64,000 bases of DNA, from NCBI RefSeq assembly GCF_023923205.1, contig NZ_CP099490.1:2232001-2296000 (forward strand), read 5' to 3'. Position 1 is the first letter of the stretch. Each line of letters opens with the position of its first letter. Shown piece after piece: positions 10,273 to 18,240 of this stretch. The notes beneath the pieces were generated by a model. It was not told the DNA's origin and did not search any database. It worked only from the letters and a program-made list of their open reading frames with translations. This DNA is from Ornithinimicrobium cryptoxanthini (GTDB taxonomy: Bacteria > Actinomycetota > Actinomycetes > Actinomycetales > Dermatophilaceae). Position numbers and translations under genes: made by a program.

Positions 10273-10935
10273 ATGGACATCACCCACCTGGGCCACTCGT
10301 GCGTCCTGCTTGAGGTGGCCGACCAACGCATCCTGGTCGATCCGGGCAACTTCAGCGACATCGCCGACGTGCGCGACCTCACCGCGGTGCTGGTCACGCA
10401 CCAGCACCCGGACCACGTCGACCCGGCCCAGCTGGCTGGCCTGCTGGACCGCAGCCCCGACGCGCGGGTGCTCCTCGAGCCAGAGTCGGTCGGTCAGCTC
10501 GCCGAGGCGGCCGGCGAGCACCGCGACAGGCTGGAGAGTATGCCGAGTGGCACCGACATCGAGCTCGGTCCCGTCACGGTCAGTCCGGTGGGGCACCGGC
10601 ACGCCTTCATCCACGACTTCGTGCCGCGCATCGACAACGTCGGGCTGGTCATCCGGGCCGACGGCGAGCCGACGCTCTTTCACCCTGGCGACGCGCTGGA
10701 TGCCGAGCCGGGGCCGGTGGACGTGCTGCTCGTCCCGGTGAGTGCGCCGTGGGCCAGGGTCGGCGACACGGTCACCTTCGTGCGCCGGATCGCGCCGACG
10801 CGGGCGATCCCGATCCACGACGGCCTGCTCAATGACACCGGCCGGGAGATGTATCTGCGCCACATCAGCTCGTTCGGGGCGGACGGCGGGCTGGAGGTGC
10901 TGGACCTGCGCGAGCAGGGCAGGACACGCCTGTAG
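10273..10935 (+). CDS. Metallo-beta-lactamase-fold metal-dependent hydrolase (UlaG-like)
   Basis: This 220-residue soluble protein has the beta-lactamase-fold ligands in UlaG-like spacing: LGHSCVLLE near residue 5, VDPG near residue 22, THQHPDHVDP near residue 43, and HPGDAL near residue 137. Substrate is unknown; relatives include lactonases and phosphodiesterases. The open frame extends further upstream into guaB1 territory. The ATG at 10273 is preferred because the conserved MDITHLGHS starts there and TACGGT ends 6 bases upstream. Confidence 0.9.
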   Translation: MDITHLGHSCVLLEVADQRILVDPGNFSDIADVRDLTAVLVTHQHPDHVDPAQLAGLLDRSPDARVLLEPESVGQLAEAAGEHRDRLESMPSGTDIELGPVTVSPVGHRHAFIHDFVPRIDNVGLVIRADGEPTLFHPGDALDAEPGPVDVLLVPVSAPWARVGDTVTFVRRIAPTRAIPIHDGLLNDTGREMYLRHISSFGADGGLEVLDLREQGRTRL

Positions 10936-10947
10936 GGCCAGCGGCGC

Positions 10948-12054
10948 TCAGCCCAACAGCCCGCTGGCGCCGAAGGCGAGCCCCAGCAGATAGGTGGCCC
11001 CGGCCGCTCCGAAGCCGATCGCCAGCTGACGCAGGGCACGGCGCAGCGGCGGAGCGCCCGAGAGGAGGCCGACGACACTGCCGGTGATCATCAGGGCCAG
11101 CCCCACGAGGACCGCCGCGACGATCAGGGCCGGGTAGCCCGTCATACCGAGAAGGAAGGGCAGCACGGGGATCAGCGCGCCACTGGCGAAGAAGGAGAAG
11201 CTCGACGAGGCAGCACCCATGGCGCTGCCCATGGCCTCCTGCTGATCGACGTTGACGACGGCGTCGGGCATGGCGCCATCGGGCACGGCGCGCTCCGGAT
11301 GCCGTTGCACGGCCGCCAGCACCTCGTGGGCCTTGGCCTCCGCGTCCTCCAGCACCATCCCGCGGGAGCGATAGACGAGGGTCAGCTCGTTCTCCTCGAT
11401 CCCGAGATCGGTCACCGCGGCGTGCGCGTCGCTGCTCGTGTGCGACGCGGCGAGCAGCTCGCGCGCCGACTGCACCGAGATGAACTCCCCGGCCCCCATC
11501 GACAGCGCACCGGCGAGCAGTCCGGCGATGCCGGCCGCCAGCACGATGCCCGACCCGGCGCCCGTGCCGGCCATGCCCATCACCAGGGCGAGGTTGGACA
11601 CCAGGCCGTCGTTGGCACCGAAGACCGCGGCGCGGAAGTTGCCGGTCATCCGAGCCCGGCCCCGAGCGGCCAGACCCCGCAGGACCTCCTCGTGGATCTT
11701 CTCATCGGCCGCCATCTGCGAGGTGGCGGCCGCCTCCGCAAAATAGGGCGTGCGCGACTCGGCGTTCTGGGCCAGCGCCAGCACGAAGACCGACCCGAAC
11801 CGCTTGGCGAGCCCACCGACGACACGGTTGCGCATCCCGGGACGCACCGGCTTGCCGACCTCGTCTCCGAGCAGGTCCACCCAGTGCTGCTCGTGCCGCT
11901 TCTCGGCCTCGGCCAGCCCGAGCAGGATCTCGCGGTCCACGCCGTCGCGCCGCTCGGCCAGATAGCGATAGACCTGAGCCTCGGCCCGCTCGTCCGCGAG
12001 ATAGCGTCGCCAGCGGCGAGCCTCCTGCGGAGTCGGCCTGATGGCGCTGCTCAT
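10948..12054 (-). CDS. Ferritin-like domain fused to VIT1/CCC1 iron/manganese transporter
   Basis: The N-terminal ~130 residues form a ferritin-like four-helix module with two ExxH motifs (EKRH at residues 51-54 and EKIH near residue 119). The C-terminal part is a VIT1/CCC1-type membrane domain: FGANDGLVSNLALVMG, then GIAGLLAGALSMGAGEFISV, and three further membrane helices. Proteins of this architecture export iron or manganese, with the ferritin-like part thought to bind the metal on the cytoplasmic side. An AGGAG ribosome-binding site supports the ATG at 12054. No metal-responsive operator was seen upstream. Confidence 0.92.
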   Translation of the reverse strand: MSSAIRPTPQEARRWRRYLADERAEAQVYRYLAERRDGVDREILLGLAEAEKRHEQHWVDLLGDEVGKPVRPGMRNRVVGGLAKRFGSVFVLALAQNAESRTPYFAEAAATSQMAADEKIHEEVLRGLAARGRARMTGNFRAAVFGANDGLVSNLALVMGMAGTGAGSGIVLAAGIAGLLAGALSMGAGEFISVQSARELLAASHTSSDAHAAVTDLGIEENELTLVYRSRGMVLEDAEAKAHEVLAAVQRHPERAVPDGAMPDAVVNVDQQEAMGSAMGAASSSFSFFASGALIPVLPFLLGMTGYPALIVAAVLVGLALMITGSVVGLLSGAPPLRRALRQLAIGFGAAGATYLLGLAFGASGLLG

Positions 12055-12127
12055 GCTTCTCCTACTGCTAGTGCGGTCGTGTGCGTCCCCCGGGTCGTCG
12101 CTGACCAGCAGCCAAGCCTACGCTGTC

Positions 12128-12607
12128 TCAGCCGACCGGTGGCTGTTGCTGAGCGCCTGAGCTCTCACCGTCGGTGGTGAAGAAGGACAGCTGCCCGTTG
12201 GCCTCCAGCACGGCCACCTGGATGTCACCGACCCGCTCGATGCCCTGGCCGCGGGACGCCGCCAGCAGGTCGTCCATGCCCAGTCGCTCACGCCTCATGA
12301 TGTCGAGCAGCGGCTCACCGTCCTTGACGACGACCACCGGCACCCCGTGCGTGACCCGGGCGGGCCCACGCCAGCGAGAGTTGAGCCAGGCCAGGAAGAT
12401 GGTCAGGACGGCGAAGGTGCCGACCGCCAGCGCGCCCGCCGTGAACGAGTAGTCCTGCTGCACGATCGCCTGCCCCACCAGGTCGCCCATCGTGATGAAC
12501 AGGATCAGCTGGAACGAGCTCAGCTCGCCGAGGGTGGAGCGACCCACGACCCTGGTCACGAGCCACAGGAACAGGAACATCAGAGCCGCTCTGACGACGA
12601 TCTCCAT
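12128..12607 (-). CDS. DUF421 (YetF-like) membrane protein
   Basis: This 159-residue protein starts with three membrane helices (about residues 3-22, 30-48 and 52-72), including the family segment GRSTLGELSSFQLILFITMGD. A cytoplasmic domain follows with VVVKDGEPLLDIMRRERLGMDDL, then a hydrophilic C-terminus. DUF421 proteins are of unknown function; YetF-type relatives occur in sporulating bacilli. The ATG at 12607 has GGAGG six bases upstream. The longer open frame would run through the upstream gene. The gene follows its upstream neighbour by 11 bases, so the two form an operon. Confidence 0.9.
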   Translation of the reverse strand: MEIVVRAALMFLFLWLVTRVVGRSTLGELSSFQLILFITMGDLVGQAIVQQDYSFTAGALAVGTFAVLTIFLAWLNSRWRGPARVTHGVPVVVVKDGEPLLDIMRRERLGMDDLLAASRGQGIERVGDIQVAVLEANGQLSFFTTDGESSGAQQQPPVG

Positions 12608-12618
12608 CGGGCCTCCGA

Positions 12619-13134
12619 TCAGGGGAACAGAGTTGTCTTGAAGGTCACGGGTCGGCCCGGCACGCCATCCTCCACCACCGCGACCCGCCCCTCGCGGCCA
12701 CGCACCTGGTCCGGCTGGATATAGGCGTCGAACCCGATGACCATGGTGGTGCGTCCCTCCGTCCCGAAGGTCAGATAGAGCCACTCGCCGTCTCGGGTCT
12801 CATCCGTGGCCGCGGGATACCACGCCTGCGTCTCATAGATGTCGAGATAGTCGGCGTCCAGCGCGAGCGTGACCTCCTGGTCGAGACCGGCCGGGTCGGT
12901 GACCTCGATCTCGAACGGCACGTCCTGTCCAGGTCGGCTGACCGACGGATAGGTCACCGCCAGGTGGATCGACTCTCCGCTGTCCCCCTCCACCACATCC
13001 TGTCGGTCACCGAAGAAGCCGAGGAGACCTCCCGCCACGAGGAGGGTCAGGGCCACCACGCCGGTGCGCCGCCAGAGCAGGGAGCGGCGTGAGCCGGCCT
13101 CCGGCACGTCCTCGAGAGTGGACACACTCGACAT
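12619..13134 (-). CDS. Membrane-anchored extracytoplasmic protein upstream of DUF421 gene
   Basis: This 171-residue protein has a short cytoplasmic N-terminus, one membrane segment at about residues 26-42 (VVALTLLVAGGLLGFFG), and an extracytoplasmic beta-rich domain. That domain reads like an immunoglobulin-type fold (VTYPSVSRPGQDVPFEIEVT). I do not recognise a named family. The adjacent DUF421 gene starts 11 bases after this stop, so a joint role at the membrane is plausible. TAGACA ends 7 bases before the ATG and there is no Shine-Dalgarno. Confidence 0.8.
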   Translation of the reverse strand: MSSVSTLEDVPEAGSRRSLLWRRTGVVALTLLVAGGLLGFFGDRQDVVEGDSGESIHLAVTYPSVSRPGQDVPFEIEVTDPAGLDQEVTLALDADYLDIYETQAWYPAATDETRDGEWLYLTFGTEGRTTMVIGFDAYIQPDQVRGREGRVAVVEDGVPGRPVTFKTTLFP

Positions 13135-13141
13135 GCCACCG

Positions 13142-13147
13142 TGTCTA
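13142..13147 (-). promoter_or_regulatory. Leaderless -10 of the 12619-13134 gene
   Basis: On the minus strand TAGACA ends 7 bases before the ATG at 13134. It is a good TANNNT match without a ribosome-binding site. Confidence 0.5.
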
Positions 13148-13185
13148 CACGTCGGCGCGAACTCCTGCCACCTGATCGCATGCTC

Positions 13186-13191
13186 TATGGT
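13186..13191 (+). promoter_or_regulatory. Leaderless -10 of the tyrosine phosphatase gene
   Basis: TATGGT ends 8 bases before the ATG at 13200, and no Shine-Dalgarno is present. Confidence 0.4.
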
Positions 13192-13199
13192 TCCCCTCC

Positions 13200-13931
13200 A
13201 TGAGCCCGTCGCCGGTCCCTGGTAGTGGGCCCCTCGACATCCCGAGGACCTACAACTTCCGTGAGGTCGCGCCGGGGGTGCTCCGGCCAGGTCAGCTCTA
13301 TCGCTCCGACGGACTGCACCGCCTCACGCGTGAGGGCCGCAGGACCCTGGCAGACCTAGGGATCGAGCTGGTCATCGACCTGCGGTCCGACTTCGACCGT
13401 CGCCTCGGCGGTCGCGACCGGCTCAGGGGCACGGGCGCCGAGCGGTTGTCCGTCCCGATCCTGGGGGCCTCCCCGCGCACCGACCCGTCCACGATCGACC
13501 TGCGGTGGGTCTATCGCACGATCCTGACCCAGCACGCGGACGACCTCGCCACCGCCATCCGCGCAATCGCGCAGGCCGACGGCCCGGTGGTGGTGCACTG
13601 CACCGCTGGCAAGGACCGCACCGGTCTGGTCGTGGCGCTCGTGCTCAGCGCGGTGGGAGTCGACTACGAGGTCGTCGCCAACGACTATGCCGCCAGCCAG
13701 GCCAACCTGGCGGGCGACTGGACCGAGGCGATGCTGCGCAAGGCGCGGCGGTTCCGGGTGCCGATCACCGAGACCCTGGTGGAGGTCGTGGCCCACTCCC
13801 CCGAGCCCGTCCTGCGGGAGACCTTCGGCTGGCTCACGACGGAGTATGGCGGCACGCAGGACTACCTGCGCGCGGCGGGCCTCGAGGACAGCACGGTCGC
13901 GCTCCTGCGCGAACGGCTCATGCCGAAGTGA
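13200..13931 (+). CDS. Tyrosine-protein phosphatase (PtpB/lipid-phosphatase-like)
   Basis: This 243-residue protein has the N-terminal NFREVAPGVLRPGQLYRSDG typical of the PtpB-like family, IDLRSDFD, and the phosphatase loop HCTAGKDRTG (Cys near residue 138). That loop is the C-x5-R type with an Asp after the Lys, as in dual-specificity/phosphoinositide phosphatases. It is cytoplasmic with no signal peptide. The stop codon ends 2 bases before the mapped 3' edge of the convergent RNase P RNA gene, so the two transcripts probably collide or overlap. Confidence 0.92.
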   Translation: MSPSPVPGSGPLDIPRTYNFREVAPGVLRPGQLYRSDGLHRLTREGRRTLADLGIELVIDLRSDFDRRLGGRDRLRGTGAERLSVPILGASPRTDPSTIDLRWVYRTILTQHADDLATAIRAIAQADGPVVVHCTAGKDRTGLVVALVLSAVGVDYEVVANDYAASQANLAGDWTEAMLRKARRFRVPITETLVEVVAHSPEPVLRETFGWLTTEYGGTQDYLRAAGLEDSTVALLRERLMPK

Positions 13932-13932
13932 T

Positions 13933-14324
13933 GGGTGGATGAGTCGGTCGATACGCCGGGTCCTGTCCCGTCGCGCCGTTTCCGGCACTGCGACGGTGGC
14001 GACCATCCATCTCGGGTGACCGTTGCCGGCCACCTCTAGCGATCTACCCGCACGCTCGGGCGGGCCGCCCTCAAGCGCGTGCTGTCTGACCTTGCTCCCA
14101 GTGGGGTTTACCTAGCCGCGCCGGTCGCCCGGCACGCTGGTGGTCTCTTACACCACCCTTTCACCCTTACCTCCGGCCGGAGCCGGAGGCGGTCTGCTCT
14201 CTGTGGCACTGTCCCGCGGGTCACCCCGGGTGGCTGTTAACCACCACCGTGCCCTGTGGAGCCCGGACGTTCCTCGGCGAGTCCCCGAAGGGCTCGACGC
14301 GGCCGCCTGACCGACTCATCCACC
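13933..14324 (-). ncRNA. rnpB: RNase P RNA (bacterial type A)
   Basis: This is the catalytic RNA that trims tRNA 5' ends. Read on the minus strand, it begins GGTGGATGAGTCGGTCAGGC and ends with the matching GACCGACTCATCCACC, so the terminal P1 helix is clear. The conserved GAGGAACGTCCGGGCTCCAC (P3/P4 side) and the actinobacterial CAGACCGCCTCCGGCTCCGG stretch follow. GCAAGGTC with ACAG and the terminal pseudoknot strand are also seen. The length of about 390 nt fits. TAGACT at 14329-14334 (minus) is positioned as a -10 for a 5' end near 14322. This gene accounts for the 450 bases without coding sequence. Confidence 0.96.
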
Positions 14325-14328
14325 GCTC

Positions 14329-14334
14329 AGTCTA
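14329..14334 (-). promoter_or_regulatory. -10 of rnpB
   Basis: TAGACT on the minus strand ends about 5-7 bases before the predicted 5' end of RNase P RNA. No convincing -35 was found. Confidence 0.5.
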
Positions 14335-14383
14335 CGGGCTCACGACAGGGCCGTATGCCGATCGCCGCGGTCCGCAGGGACAC

Positions 14384-15793
14384 TCACCCGACGCGGTGGT
14401 CGGTGTGCTCCTTGACCCGCATCATCGCCAGGGCGCCGGCCGCGAGGATGAGCACGATCCCGAGAATGCCCCAGTACTGCGTGTTCTCCTCACCGGTGAC
14501 GCGGGCGCCCAGCCAGATCCCGACCCCGAACGCGGCCGGCGACAGGAAGGAGACAACCCGTCCCGTCGTCGCATAGAGACCGAAGATCTCGCCGCTCTTG
14601 CCCTCGGGGATGAGCCGGGCCAGGAACGAGCGCGACGCCGCCTGGGCCGGTCCGACGAAGACCGTCAGGCCGAGCCCGAGCACCCAGAAGACGCTCTTGC
14701 CGCCGTCGTGCAGGAAGAAGATGAGCAGGCCCAGCACGACCAGCGCCACGAGGGAGATCATGATGACCTTCTTCGGCCCGATCCGGTCGTCCAGCAGGCC
14801 GAACAAGATGGTGGCCACGCCCGCCACGATGTTTGCGGCAGCGCCGAAGATGATGACCTCGCCGGCGCTCATCCCGAACGTCCCGGCAGCCAGGACGGCG
14901 CCGAAGGCGAAGACCCCGGCCAGCCCGTCGCGGAACAGCGCCGAGGCCAGCAGGAACCAGACGGTGTGGCGCGAGGTCTTCCAGAGCCGACGGACGGTCC
15001 CGAACAGCAGTCGGTAGGAGTCGACGATGCCTACCCGAGGGGCTCGCGGCACCGGGCGGTCCTTGAGCTTGAGGAAGGCCGGGATCGTGAAGAGCGCGAT
15101 CCAGATGCCGCACATGAGCATGGAGACCCGGATGTCCATCCCGTCCTCACCCGTGACGCCGAACAGGCCGACCTCGGGCTCGATGAACAGGAAATACATC
15201 ACCAGCAGCGCCACGATGCCACCGAGATAGCCGAAGCCCCAGCCGTAGCCCGAGACCCGGCCGATGTTCTTGGGCGTCGCCACCTGCTCGATCGTCGCGT
15301 TGTAGTTGACGCCCGCGATCTCGGAGACGACCGACCCGACGCCGAGCAGGACGAGACCCAGGACCAGGTAGCCGGGGTCGGCCTTGACGAAGAACAGGCT
15401 CGCCGCGAGGGCCGCCAGCACCCAGGTCTGCCACCGCAGGTTGCGCACTGTGCGGCCCGAGCGGTCGGAGTTCTGGCCCAGGACCGGCGCGAGCACCGCG
15501 ACGAAGAACCCCGCGAGGGCCGTCGCCAGCGCCAGCATCTGTGAGGTGTAGTTCGTCGACCCGAAGCTGTCGCTGGTGAGGTAGACGGCGAACACGAACG
15601 TCGTGATGACGGTGTTCCACGGTTGCGCGCCCCAGTCCCACAGCGCCCACGCCGTCACGGTGGTCTTGGAGGCCCCGCTAGACGACCCCAGCGCGGTGGG
15701 GACCTCGTCGGGGTCGAGGGACCCACCAGCGTCCGGATCGAGCTGGCCGCGCTCGTGCGGTCCAGCCGCTGTGCTGTCATCTCGCGTGGTCAC
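14384..15793 (-). CDS. MFS transporter of the Atg22/UMF1 type
   Basis: This 469-residue protein has a hydrophilic N-terminus of about 45 residues and about 12 membrane helices. The opening WALWDWGAQPWNTVITTFVFAVY is split by the first helix and is typical of Atg22-like permeases. GQNSDRSGRT and DRIGPKKV are the cytoplasmic loops between helices 2-3 and 8-9. NIGRVSGYGWGFGYLGG is also a family landmark. Yeast Atg22 exports amino acids from vacuoles; the bacterial substrate is unknown. Start at the GTG at 15793: TACGGT ends 7 bases upstream. Confidence 0.92.
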   Translation of the reverse strand: MTTRDDSTAAGPHERGQLDPDAGGSLDPDEVPTALGSSSGASKTTVTAWALWDWGAQPWNTVITTFVFAVYLTSDSFGSTNYTSQMLALATALAGFFVAVLAPVLGQNSDRSGRTVRNLRWQTWVLAALAASLFFVKADPGYLVLGLVLLGVGSVVSEIAGVNYNATIEQVATPKNIGRVSGYGWGFGYLGGIVALLVMYFLFIEPEVGLFGVTGEDGMDIRVSMLMCGIWIALFTIPAFLKLKDRPVPRAPRVGIVDSYRLLFGTVRRLWKTSRHTVWFLLASALFRDGLAGVFAFGAVLAAGTFGMSAGEVIIFGAAANIVAGVATILFGLLDDRIGPKKVIMISLVALVVLGLLIFFLHDGGKSVFWVLGLGLTVFVGPAQAASRSFLARLIPEGKSGEIFGLYATTGRVVSFLSPAAFGVGIWLGARVTGEENTQYWGILGIVLILAAGALAMMRVKEHTDHRVG

Positions 15794-15800
15794 AGGACTG

Positions 15801-15806
15801 ACCGTA
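15801..15806 (-). promoter_or_regulatory. Leaderless -10 of the Atg22-like transporter gene
   Basis: On the minus strand TACGGT ends 7 bases before the GTG at 15793. Confidence 0.45.
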
Positions 15807-15907
15807 TTGCTCCGCGTATCGAATCCGCTGTTGAACCCGCCGAGTTCGCCCAGGAGACACCCGCCGAACCCTCCGCAGCTGAGGGCCCGGCGAGGCGACG
15901 CGCGGGT

Positions 15908-17344
15908 TCAGACGATCCGGAACCGCACCTGCTGCGTGGCGATCTCGGCCTCGACGAGCTCCACGCGCACCTCCTCCGCCAACTCAGCGCTACCCTGAGC
16001 CAGCGCGTTGACGGCCGGCTCGGTGAGCTGGACCTGGAGGCCCCTCTTGCCGGCGTCGTCGACCACGACCGCGTCGAACTCCTCACCGACCCGGTGGGCC
16101 AGGACGGCAGCCTCGGTCGCATCGGTGCAGGCGCGCTCCACCGCCTTGGCGAGGCGGCCCGAGTCATCCATGATCTCCGGCAGGGTCGGTAGGGCCTCAC
16201 GCACCCAACCGGGGATCTCACGGCCCTGGGTCAGCGCCTCACAGACCACGAGCACGAACCGGTCGATGAGCCGCCGCAGCGGGGCCGTCACGTGGGTGTA
16301 GGGCGCGGCGATGGCAGCCTGCTCCGTCTGCTCGGGGACAGATCCGTCAAAGGCCGCATAGCTCGCCCCCCGGAACAGTGCCGTCGCGTCGTGGATAATC
16401 GCCAGGTGCTTGGGATCCTCGCGGTCCAGCGTGCGCAGGAAGTCGCCATAGGCCATCCCCTTGGGCCAGGTCACCCCCAAGGCCCTGACCTGGCGCCGGA
16501 AGCGGTCGACGTCACGTTGCTGGGCCGCCGGCATGGTGCGCAGGATGCCGACCTTGCCGTCCAGCATGATCTGGGCTGCCACCATGCCGGTCAGCAGACT
16601 GATCTGAGCATTCCAGTCCTCGACGGGAAGCAGTGGCCGGAACTGCAGCGAGTAGCGCCCGTCATCGTCGACGTGCACCTCCTGCTCCGGCATCGGCAGG
16701 CTCGCCCCGCCCCGCTCGGACTCCCGGCGGATCCGGTGCTCACCGACCTCCTTGAGCAGCAGCAGAGTCTCCTCCGCCTCACCCCTATCGACCAGCCCTT
16801 GCGCCTCCTCATAGGTGTAGCGCCGCACCGAACGCACCATCGCGCGATAGAGCTCGGCGCTCTCGCGGACACCCTCCGGCGTCAACCGCATATCCCAGAC
16901 GTATGCCGGACGCTCCGTGTCCGGGAGCAGGCTGGCCGCTCCCTCGCTGATCTCTGTGGGGTGCAGCGGCACCCGGGTGTCGGGGCAGTAGATGGTCTGG
17001 CCACGAAGGCGCACCTCGGTGTCCAGCGCCCCGCCGGGCTCAACGAACGCCGGGACGTCTGCGATGGCGTAGCGGATGCGGTAGCCCTCACCCACCCGCT
17101 CGATGTGCATCGCCTGGTCCAGGTCCATCGAGCCGGGCGGGTCGATCGTGAGGAACGCGATAGCCGTCTCGTCACGCTCGGGCAGCGCCGGGTTCTTCGC
17201 TGCGGTGCGCGCCTCGGCCAGCGCCGCCTCGGGGAACTCGTCCCGCACCTCGAGCTTGGCTCGGATGTCGGCGAAGGCCTCCTCCAGGGCGGTCTCGTCC
17301 TGGGTCTCGCGGTGGTCACGGATCCTCGTCGCTCGCTGCGCCAT
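15908..17344 (-). CDS. RNB-domain ribonuclease (RNase II/R family)
   Basis: This is a 478-residue 3'-5' exoribonuclease homologue. Its RNB domain starts near residue 60 with FLTIDPPGSMDLDQAM, which carries the catalytic Asp cluster. GYRIRYAIADVPAFVEPG follows, and near residue 360 the TAPLRRLIDR motif with the conserved Arg residues. N-terminal cold-shock domains and a C-terminal S1 domain of canonical RNase R are absent or very reduced, so this is the short actinobacterial form. The ATG at 17344 lies 7 bases after TAGGGT. The open frame upstream of it lacks a ribosome-binding site. Confidence 0.93.
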   Translation of the reverse strand: MAQRATRIRDHRETQDETALEEAFADIRAKLEVRDEFPEAALAEARTAAKNPALPERDETAIAFLTIDPPGSMDLDQAMHIERVGEGYRIRYAIADVPAFVEPGGALDTEVRLRGQTIYCPDTRVPLHPTEISEGAASLLPDTERPAYVWDMRLTPEGVRESAELYRAMVRSVRRYTYEEAQGLVDRGEAEETLLLLKEVGEHRIRRESERGGASLPMPEQEVHVDDDGRYSLQFRPLLPVEDWNAQISLLTGMVAAQIMLDGKVGILRTMPAAQQRDVDRFRRQVRALGVTWPKGMAYGDFLRTLDREDPKHLAIIHDATALFRGASYAAFDGSVPEQTEQAAIAAPYTHVTAPLRRLIDRFVLVVCEALTQGREIPGWVREALPTLPEIMDDSGRLAKAVERACTDATEAAVLAHRVGEEFDAVVVDDAGKRGLQVQLTEPAVNALAQGSAELAEEVRVELVEAEIATQQVRFRIV

Positions 17345-17351
17345 ACCGGTC

Positions 17352-17357
17352 ACCCTA
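17352..17357 (-). promoter_or_regulatory. Leaderless -10 of the RNB nuclease gene
   Basis: On the minus strand TAGGGT ends 7 bases before the ATG at 17344. Confidence 0.5.
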
Positions 17358-17418
17358 AGCAGAGGGGCCAACTGCCAGCGAGCGCTACCTGCCCTCTGGG
17401 GCTGCACCTGCGGTGACC

Positions 17419-17424
17419 TACCGT
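17419..17424 (+). promoter_or_regulatory. Leaderless -10 of yaaA
   Basis: TACCGT ends 6 bases before the GTG at 17431. This supports that start over the more upstream GTG at 17413. Confidence 0.45.
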
Positions 17425-17430
17425 GTCCTC

Positions 17431-18183
17431 GTGCTCATCCTGCTGCCGCCCTCGGAGTCCAAGACGGGCCGCTCCCGCGGCCGCACCCTCGACCTGGAGC
17501 GGCTCTCCCTGCCAGGCCTGACCGCTGCCCGCGCTGCCCTCCTCGGGCCGGTTGCGGAGACCAGCGCACGTCCCGACGCGGCCTCCCTGCTGGGGGTCAG
17601 CCCGAACCTGACGGAGGAGATCTCCCGCAACACCCGGCTCACGACCGCACCGTCCGTGCCCGTCGCCGAGCTCTACACAGGGGTGCTCTACGACGCGCTC
17701 GACCTCGCCTCCCTCGACCCGGCCGCGCGACGCCGGGCCAACCGGCGGATCCTGGTCATCTCCGCCCTCTTCGGAGCGCTGCGGCTGACCGACCGGGTGC
17801 CGCCCTACCGGCTCTCGATGGCGGTCAACGTGCCCGGCGTGGGACCGTTGGCCGGCCACTGGCGGCAGCCGCTCGCCCTGGAACTGCCGGAGCAGGTCGG
17901 GCGCGGGGTGGTCATCGACTGCCGCTCCAGCACGTATGCCGCAGCCTGGGTCCCGCAGGGCGACCTCGCCAGGCGGTGGGTCCAGATCCGGGTGCCGGGC
18001 GCGACCCACATGGCCAAGCACACGCGGGGGCTGGTCACCCGCGCCCTCTGTGTCGCAGACGCCGATCCCCGCTCGGTGGCCGGCCTGGCTGACCTGCTGG
18101 GCCAGGACTTCCGGGTGGAGCTGCACGAGCCCGCGTCCGCCACCAAGCCCTGGGTCCTCGACGTCCACCCACCCCAGGCCTGA
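17431..18183 (+). CDS. yaaA: Peroxide stress protein YaaA/DUF328
   Basis: This 250-residue protein begins with LILLPPSESKTG, the family N-terminus. ELYTGVLYDALDL, LVISALFGALRLTDRVPPYRL and a C-terminal HMAKHTRGLVTRAL match the DUF328 fold. In Escherichia coli YaaA lowers free iron and damage during peroxide stress; the fold has a DNA-binding-like cavity. A start at 17413 is possible, but the GTG at 17431 gives the conserved N-terminus and the better promoter spacing. Confidence 0.92.
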   Translation: MLILLPPSESKTGRSRGRTLDLERLSLPGLTAARAALLGPVAETSARPDAASLLGVSPNLTEEISRNTRLTTAPSVPVAELYTGVLYDALDLASLDPAARRRANRRILVISALFGALRLTDRVPPYRLSMAVNVPGVGPLAGHWRQPLALELPEQVGRGVVIDCRSSTYAAAWVPQGDLARRWVQIRVPGATHMAKHTRGLVTRALCVADADPRSVAGLADLLGQDFRVELHEPASATKPWVLDVHPPQA

Positions 18184-18212
18184 CGCGCGGCGTCGTGGTG
18201 GTGGGTGACAGT

Positions 18213-18239
18213 CCCGGGGGTTGGCGTCAGTCCCCCGGG
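18213..18239. terminator. Bidirectional terminator between yaaA and metB
   Basis: A perfect 8-bp inverted repeat (cccggggg / cccccggg) with an 11-nt loop lies between the convergent ends of yaaA and the cystathionine enzyme gene. No long T-tract is present. Confidence 0.55.
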
Positions 18240-18240
18240 T

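Noticed and set aside
14249..15544. 431-codon plus-strand open frame over rnpB and the MFS gene
   Set aside because: Composition is Asp/Glu/Gln/His-rich repeats typical of antisense GC-rich DNA; the first part is RNase P RNA.
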